NCBI RefSeq assembly: GCF_004210375.1
Contig: NC_134833.1
Location: 46,804,782 to 46,868,781, forward strand
Origin: Tachypleus tridentatus
Taxonomy: Eukaryota; Arthropoda; Merostomata; Xiphosura; Limulidae
Reading direction: 5' to 3'
Length of the DNA stretch: 64,000 nt
In this document: one piece after another, positions 58,525-64,000 of the stretch
How the letters are laid out: the number at the start of each line of letters is the position of its first letter
Numbering within the stretch: the stretch's first letter is position 1
Translations under genes and position numbers: made by a program
The notes under the pieces: model-generated
Told to the model about the DNA's origin: nothing
Seen by the model: the letters and a program-made list of their open reading frames with translations, nothing else
Database searches by the model: none

Positions 58525-60063
58525 CACTGCTGGCCAAAATCTTAAGGCCGATGAACATTAAGAAAAAAATATGCATTTTGCGTTGGTAGAATCAACCACT
58601 TATTTGAGTAGAGCTTCGAAAGATGAAAATAAGAAAAGGGAAAAAAAAACTCTTTTAGCATTTAATAGGGAAAATGTAAACACTATGAAATTAGCCTAAA
58701 TACTAGCAGGTCAAAAGTTTAAAACCATATCAAAAATAAGTCCTAAACAGAGTAGGAAATGCACAACAAGAGGTCTCTGTAGTGAGTTGCACGACCGTCA
58801 TTGCGAATAACTTCAAACATTCGCTTTGGCATGGTCGATATAAGCGTTTGCAGAAGGCTGGCTGGAATGTTATTCCAAGTGGTAAGGATGGCTTCACGAA
58901 GATCATGCACTGTTTGGAATTGACGTCCATTTCTATAGACTTCCCTTGCCATTCACCCCGAAATATTTTCAATGGGGCTCAGTTCGGGCGAACATGCTGG
59001 ATGGTCCAAAAAAATCACGTTATTCGCCATGAAAAAGTCCTTTGTCCTGCGGGCATTGTGGATTGCAGTGTTGTCCTGCTGAAAGATCCAGTCATTTCCA
59101 CACAAGCGAGGGCCTTCAATCAATAAGGATGCTCTCTGCAACAGGCCAATGTAGCCAGGTACTGTTTGACGCCCCTGTATAACTTGAACCTCCATAGTTC
59201 CATGGAAGGAGAAAGCACCCTAGATCATGATAGAACCTCCTCCACAGTGTCGTGTAGAAAATGTCTCTGGTACGATATCCTTATCATGCCAGTAACATTG
59301 GAAGCCATCTGGACCATCCACGTTAAATTGTTTCTCATCAGAGAACAAAACCTTCGTCCACTTTTCTACGTCCCATGTTTGGTGCTTCTCAATAATGTTT
59401 AACCAGCTGTTTCGTGGTGTGGAAGGAGGCGTGGCCTTTGCAAACATTTACTGTTTTTAAAGCCTTTTCAGTTGCATTATGCGTTTGTAAGGGCCTTAAT
59501 ATAAATTAACGATCAGCTGGTGTTTTGCCGGACAACCCATCGAATCCTCCTGCTCAACGCCGGCGAAATTTTCTTGGGCCAACCACTTGAAATTCTCGTT
59601 CCGTATCCCTCAGGGTTTTTTAAGAAATTTGCAACAGCAGTTTTAATATGCCCAATCTCACCAGCCATGGCACGTTAAGAGAGACCTTGCTTTTGCAGCT
59701 CGACAATTCTGCCACGTTCAAACTCTGTCATTTTTTTAGCATTTGCCATGTTTTTACCCAATGTAAGACAGGGGATGTCAGTGGGTGATGCTGACAACGC
59801 TAACGCTTGAACACAAATGACTAAATTTCGTTACGTGTTTACTGATTTACGCTTCGTTTCAGTGTGTCCTTAAACCTTTGACCAGCTAGTATTTAGGCTA
59901 TTTCATAGTGTTCACATTTTCCCTATGAAATACAAAAAAAATATTTTCCCTTTTCTTATTTTCATCTTTCGAAGCTCTACTCAAATAAGTAATTGAGTCT
60001 AACAACACAAAATGTATATTTATTTCTTTATGTTTATTGGCCTTAAGATTTTGGCCAGCAGTG
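58525..60063 (-). mobile_element. Tc1-like DNA transposon, both ends intact (1539 bp)
   Basis: TA on both sides. The ends CACTGCTGGCCAAAATCTTA (continuing AGGCC) are perfect inverted complements over 25 bp. The arms extend to about 190-210 bp with a second block of high identity (GAGTAGAGCTTCGAAAGATG and its complement) and a third (ACACTATGAAATTAGCCTAA). Intact ends plus a recognisable transposase make this the youngest-looking DNA transposon here. Confidence 0.93.
58745..59749 (-). pseudogene. Tc1-like transposase, near full length, disrupted
   Basis: Start ATG at 59747-59749 (MANAKKMTEFERGRIVELQK). An early stop replaces one codon just before RAMAGEIGHIKTAV in the helix-turn-helix region. 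Further stops lie near 59510 and 59450. The catalytic region reads WTKVLFSDEKQFNVDGPDGF (first D), then GGGSIMI and a stop, FQQDNTAIHNARRTKDFFMA (second D, about 59090), and SPELSPIENISG (the E of the DDE triad in PIEN, about 58965). After another stop comes the C-terminal block TVHDLREAILTTWNNIP and MPKRMFEVIRNDG. All three acidic positions are retained, so inactivation is by stops, not by loss of the active site. Confidence 0.9.
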
Positions 60064-60621
60064 TATACATAGGTAGATAGAAAGACAGATGATGGAATGT
60101 ATGGAACCCATACATTCCTATGCACAACATAGACAGAAGAACTTATTAGATGTCAAACAATCAGCTAAACGTAGGTTTCATATCTGAAAATCAGATAGAT
60201 GTCTTTACAACAAATAAATTCATCTGTGACTTGCGTTTATTATAAAATCTTCACAGGAGTGAAACAGGTTTGTTCCTAATATATTGCTATTGTTTTTCTC
60301 TTCATGATAATCAGTTATTATAAGTAGTACAAACTTTAACACTTTGGTCTTATGTATGACAATGATAATAAAGCTAGTATGAAATCAAAAGTCCCACTAC
60401 TGAGGACTATATAAAAAATGGCAGAAAAATATTTCATTTGATTTTAATCTATGTTATTGGATATGGTATATTTACGACATGTTCAGGACTATTCGGTGAT
60501 AAAGTTATTTCAAAATTGGGGCGATTGTAATAGAGTGTTTGACGATATATTAATATCACAGTTTATGTTATTGTAGAATGTAAAGCTAATTTAGTGAAAG
60601 ATCTTGAGAATTACACTTGCA

Positions 60622-60899
60622 CGAAGGCCCGACATGACCAGGTGGATTAAGGTGTTCAACTCGTAATCCGAGGGTCGTGGGTTCGAATCCCTATCACACC
60701 AAACATGCTCGCCCTTGTAGCCGTGGGAGCGTTATAATGTGACGGTCAATCCCATTTTTCGTTAGTAAAAGAGTAGCCCAAGAGTTGGCGGTGGGTGGTG
60801 ATGACTAGCTGTCTTCCCTCTAGTATTACATTGCTAAATTAGGGACGGTTAATGCAGATAGCCCTCGAGCAGCTTTAGCAAAATTCGAAAACAAACAAA
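60622..60899 (+). mobile_element. SINE-A with 9-bp target-site duplication
   Basis: Head GGCCCGACATGACCAGGTGG and GGGTTCGAATCCCTATCACA; full body and tail ending CGAAAACAAACAAA. The direct repeat ACACTTGCA lies at 60613-60621 and 60900-60908. The head variant (ACCAGGTGGATTAAGGTG) differs from the AAGCGTGTTAAGGCG type, suggesting subfamilies. Confidence 0.93.
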
Positions 60900-61258
60900 A
60901 CACTTGCAGGATTGTAAAGTTATTTTTTGTTAAATTATGAAAGAACTCGTTCTTAAGAAATGTTTTAAAAATAACAAATATAACATGTTATTATTTATTG
61001 TAATATAACTCAGACATAATAAATTGTTGGCTGATATGTGTTGAGACAACTAATGTAATAATGTACAGTCGCAAAATGTCAAAAGTTAGTTTCAATCCTA
61101 GGCGAAGTTTATTAAATTATATATGTGTTAAAATGTAACGTAAAAATAAAAGAACTGTTTCGTTTTATGGATGTCATTCCAAAAAAAATAAGTGACAGTT
61201 TCCATCTATTAGTTAGGTATCTTGCTGTGTAAAATAATATGTATAGTATATCCCTGGT

Positions 61259-61545
61259 AGGCCCGGCATGGCCAAGCGTGTTAAGGCGTGCGACTCGTAA
61301 TCTGAGGGTCGCGGGTTCGCATACCCGTCGCGCCGAACATGTTCGACCTCCCAGCCGTGGGGGCGTTATAATGTGACGGTCAATCCCACTATTCGTTGGT
61401 AAAAAAGTAGCCCAAGAGTTGGCGGTGGGTGGTGATGACTAGCTGCCTTCCGTTTAGTCTTACACTGTTAAATTAGGGACGGGTAGCGCAGATAGCCGTC
61501 GTTTAGTTTTGTGCGAAATTCAAAAACAAACAAGCAAACAATAAA
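61259..61545 (+). mobile_element. SINE-A, full-length, first of an inverted pair
   Basis: Complete copy GGCCCGGCATGGCCAAGCGT to CAAAAACAAACAAGCAAAC. Just outside, ATATCCCTGGT on the left is matched by its inverted complement ACCAGGGATAT on the right (about 61557), not by a direct repeat. Confidence 0.93.
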
Positions 61546-61567
61546 AAAGACAACTCACCAGGGATAT

Positions 61568-61783
61568 TGTTTGTTTAGCAATCTATAAATAGAAGGAAAG
61601 CAACTAGTCATCACCACCCACCTCCATCTCCTGGGTTACTCTTTTACAAACGAATACCGGGATTGACCGTCACACTACAACGCTCACACGGCTGAAAATG
61701 CGAGCATGGTTGGTGTGACGGGGATTTGTATCCGCTACTCTCAAGCTGGGAGTTAAGCGCCCTAACCACCTGGTCATGCCGGA
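61568..61783 (-). mobile_element. SINE-A, second of an inverted pair
   Basis: Minus copy lacking part of the tail (TTGTTTAGCAATCTATAAAT joins to AGAAGGAAAGCAACTAGTCA), ending with the ACCACCTGGTCATGCCGGAC head variant also seen at 60622. About 25 bp from the preceding plus copy, so the two could form a long hairpin when transcribed. Confidence 0.88.
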
Positions 61784-62389
61784 CTTGTCTTTTTGTAAAC
61801 GTGAGAGCTGGTCAAGTATAATGTTGTATTTTTGAACAAAATGTTATACTGACATCGCATTAGATAACCTTCTTAGAATCAGTGGAATTGCGGATGAGCA
61901 GCACTAATTAGACCTAAAGTGTTTGGTGACTGCTAAACCAAAGTAGATTTTAAATTAGTAGAACTCTTTCTTACCGGGATTCTCAAACTGTAACTATGTT
62001 TTAAATTTGGAATAAAAAAAAACTGTCAAGAGATCAATGTGTTTCACAGCAATTATTAAACAATAATGTCCCGTTGGATATATTAAAACACATAATGAAA
62101 ATCTTGTAAATTTTATTTGCTTGATTGTATTTATACAGAATGGCAAGCTTTTCATAACATTGGAATTCAATGAACATTGTAGATTACCTTGTGAGCTTTA
62201 GATTTCTTAGAGGTATTACTTAATACTGTATTAGATCTCTACGAAATATCATATTTCCCAGAGATTACATGATATTTTAGTTTATCCAACTTACGTCAAA
62301 AATTAATGACTAAATATTCTTTGACAGGTGGTTATGATGACAAAAGGAAGATGTGATGTATTATATCGAAAACGATAACTTGTGCTATA

Positions 62390-63480
62390 TTTATAACTCA
62401 ACAAAAAACACAAATTACCCTCAGTTGGTTAGATAAACAGTTAAATTGCTCAAATTATACTCAGTTTGCTGTATAAACTACTGACGAATTGAGAACGACA
62501 TTTAGTTTATTATAAAACTACTATTAAACTACTAAAGAAGTAAAAATAATTGAGTTTTTACAAACACTATTAAAGTATGGAAGAGTTAAGAATGAACTTA
62601 AAATGGTTAAACACACTGTTAAAAAGCTCTAGATTTAAGAATGATAATGTGTTGATTAGATAAACAACCAAACTATTGAAATGTTAAAAATGACACTGAG
62701 TTTGTTATATGGTCGACAAACCAATGAAGACTAATGAACGATACTGAGTTGGTTAAATATATTATTAAACTACTGAAGAATTATAAATGGTTTAGAGTTA
62801 GGTATGTGTACTACTAAACTACTGAAGACTTGAGAATGATAATCAGTTGATTATATGAACTACCGAAGAGGTACAAATGGCATTAGTTTGTTAGATACAC
62901 TATCAAAGTACAAAAATAATTGACTGAGGTGGATAAATACACTATAAAACAGCTCTAGATTTAAGAATGAGACTGAGTTGTTTTTATATATTATCAAATT
63001 AGTGAAAATCTAAGATGGACATTCAGTTGGTTCCATACACTATTAATCTACCGAATAATTAAGAATTATACTATGTTGATTTTATACAGGGTGTTCGGAA
63101 AGTCACTGTGCAGTTTTGTAATCATATTTTATTCAGTCTATTTCAAGCCAGCAACTGATAGCGGTGTTTAGAAACAGAATAAGAAGGATCCAAGCCTGTA
63201 TTGATGCCAATGGGGGTCACTTTCAACATTGTTTATGATTGTCATTCATATTTACCTCCTGTATTTTATATTGAAACATGTCTGTTGATAAATATATAAG
63301 TGCACAGTGACTTTCCGAACACCCTGTATATTGTCAAATTAGTGAAAATCTTAGTATGACACTGTGTTGATTCGACACGTTATTAAATTACCGAAGAAAT
63401 AAGAATGATAATATGCTGATTAAATAAACTATCAAACTACTTAAAAGTTAAGAATTCCATAAGGCAGTTTGAAACTAATA
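62390..63480 (+). repeat. Degenerate minisatellite, about 49-bp unit, roughly 18 copies
   Basis: A phrase like ACTGAGTTGGTTAAATACAC, then TATTAAACTACTGAAGAATT and AAGAATGATA, recurs with spacing mostly 40-51 bp (for example near 62645, 62694, 62743, 62791, 62842, 62970, 63021, 63070, 63361 and 63410). Copies are well diverged. No reading frame persists, so it is non-coding. Interrupted by the MITE at 63087-63326. Confidence 0.82.
63087..63326. mobile_element. 240-bp Tc1/mariner-type MITE inside the minisatellite
   Basis: The ends CAGGGTGTTCGGAAAGTCAC (continuing TGTGCA) are perfect 26-bp inverted complements and TA flanks both sides. The interior near 63185-63230 translates as RIQACIDANGGHFQHC, like the C-terminal end of a Tc1/mariner-group transposase, so the MITE arose by internal deletion of an autonomous element. 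Removing it and one TA restores a continuous minisatellite unit. Confidence 0.92.
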
Positions 63481-64000
63481 CTAACTGTAGTAAAAGAAAA
63501 TTAGTAAAGTGCCATTTTATAGTATTTAATGTTTTCTACGTACGATCTATGACAAAAACATACAAGAGAAGTGCACAAACAATATATAACATTCCACCAC
63601 GTTGAATTTATTTCAAACAAGCCCGGAGACCTCGTCAAAGTATATTACAAGATTGAGACACCTAATTCTGTTGGCAATAACTGTCAAGCTATGAAAGAGT
63701 GGTAATATCTTATTTGATTAAACTATTTCCTTTAATTGACATGTTTGTGTGCAGGATCAACTGATTTTCTCTAAATAAGATTCATGCTAAATATATTACA
63801 ATTAACTAGATGAAAACTGTCTTGCTAGTATTATGTTGCCATAGTACATTACTTGGACATTCTGACAGAATGTTTGAAAATCATGTACTGGAAAGACTTT
63901 GCTTCTATTAATTTATATTGTATTACATCGAATCTATTTCACTATAGTTTATTACTGTAGATATAAGATTAGTTACTTGTTTGGTGGTGTGTAGTTAAAG
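63480..64000. other. Non-coding right edge, nothing recognised
   Basis: AT-rich; no Ig-domain exon of the minus-strand gene could be found here or elsewhere in 51641-64000, which is therefore taken as intron or flank. Confidence 0.4.

Noticed and set aside
58782..59402. Plus-strand ORFs of 78-114 codons
   Set aside because: Antisense shadows of the minus-strand Tc1-like transposase.
51641..64000. Upstream Ig-domain exons of the Sidestep-like gene
   Set aside because: Searched the minus strand for Y-x-C-x-A-x-N or CWARN-like codons and open phase-1 exons; none could be supported.

Overview
This is a strongly AT-rich animal (eukaryotic) window. It has long introns, GT-AG splice sites, no bacterial-type operons and a dense load of transposable elements. 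Two tRNA-derived SINE families recur throughout (about 14 copies of SINE-A and about 14 of SINE-B). They sit with Tc1/mariner elements and their MITEs, Penelope-like element (PLE) relics, a CR1-like LINE and a CYICG/GERFHQDI repetitive ORF that I associate with arthropods. The SINE-A sequence and the single gene suggest an arthropod, quite possibly a chelicerate such as a horseshoe crab. That assignment rests on memory and was not checked.

The only convincing host gene lies on the minus strand, 51640 down to 31568 (or 30867). It is the 3' part of a Sidestep-type immunoglobulin-superfamily receptor. Five exons were assembled by eye: a fibronectin III exon (51338-51640), a transmembrane exon (34140-34256), a 31-nt microexon (33270-33300), a cytoplasmic exon with a PDIIP motif (32758-32840), and a terminal exon (31568-31713). 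All junctions keep phase. The terminal exon holds an in-frame phase-0 donor that fits a second open exon at 30867-31058, so two C-termini are predicted. The Ig-domain exons would lie beyond the right edge, so 51641-64000 is probably intron.

Layout: 1-5.3 kb holds a two-copy unnamed repeat, two PLE ends and a decayed Tc1 element. 8.8-11.4 kb is a degenerate CR1-like LINE with ORF1 (SGNH-type), endonuclease and RT remnants. 12.1-13.2 kb is a nearly perfect 369-bp tandem triplication. 14.5-23.6 kb has PLE ends, SINEs and two MITEs. 25-29 kb has shuffled direct repeats and a Tc1 element with IR/DR ends. 30.9-51.6 kb is the gene; its 17-kb intron holds SINEs, short tandem repeats, an intron-internal duplication split by a SINE, and the CYICG/GERFHQDI relic. 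51.6-64 kb holds an internally deleted Tc1-like element with a detached end copy, a nearly complete Tc1-like element at 58.5-60.1 kb, paired SINEs, and a roughly 49-bp degenerate minisatellite split cleanly by a 240-bp MITE.

I found no clearly new multi-gene system. The best leads are the alternative C-termini of the receptor, the hammerhead-like cores in PLE ends, and the nested insertions that allow relative dating.
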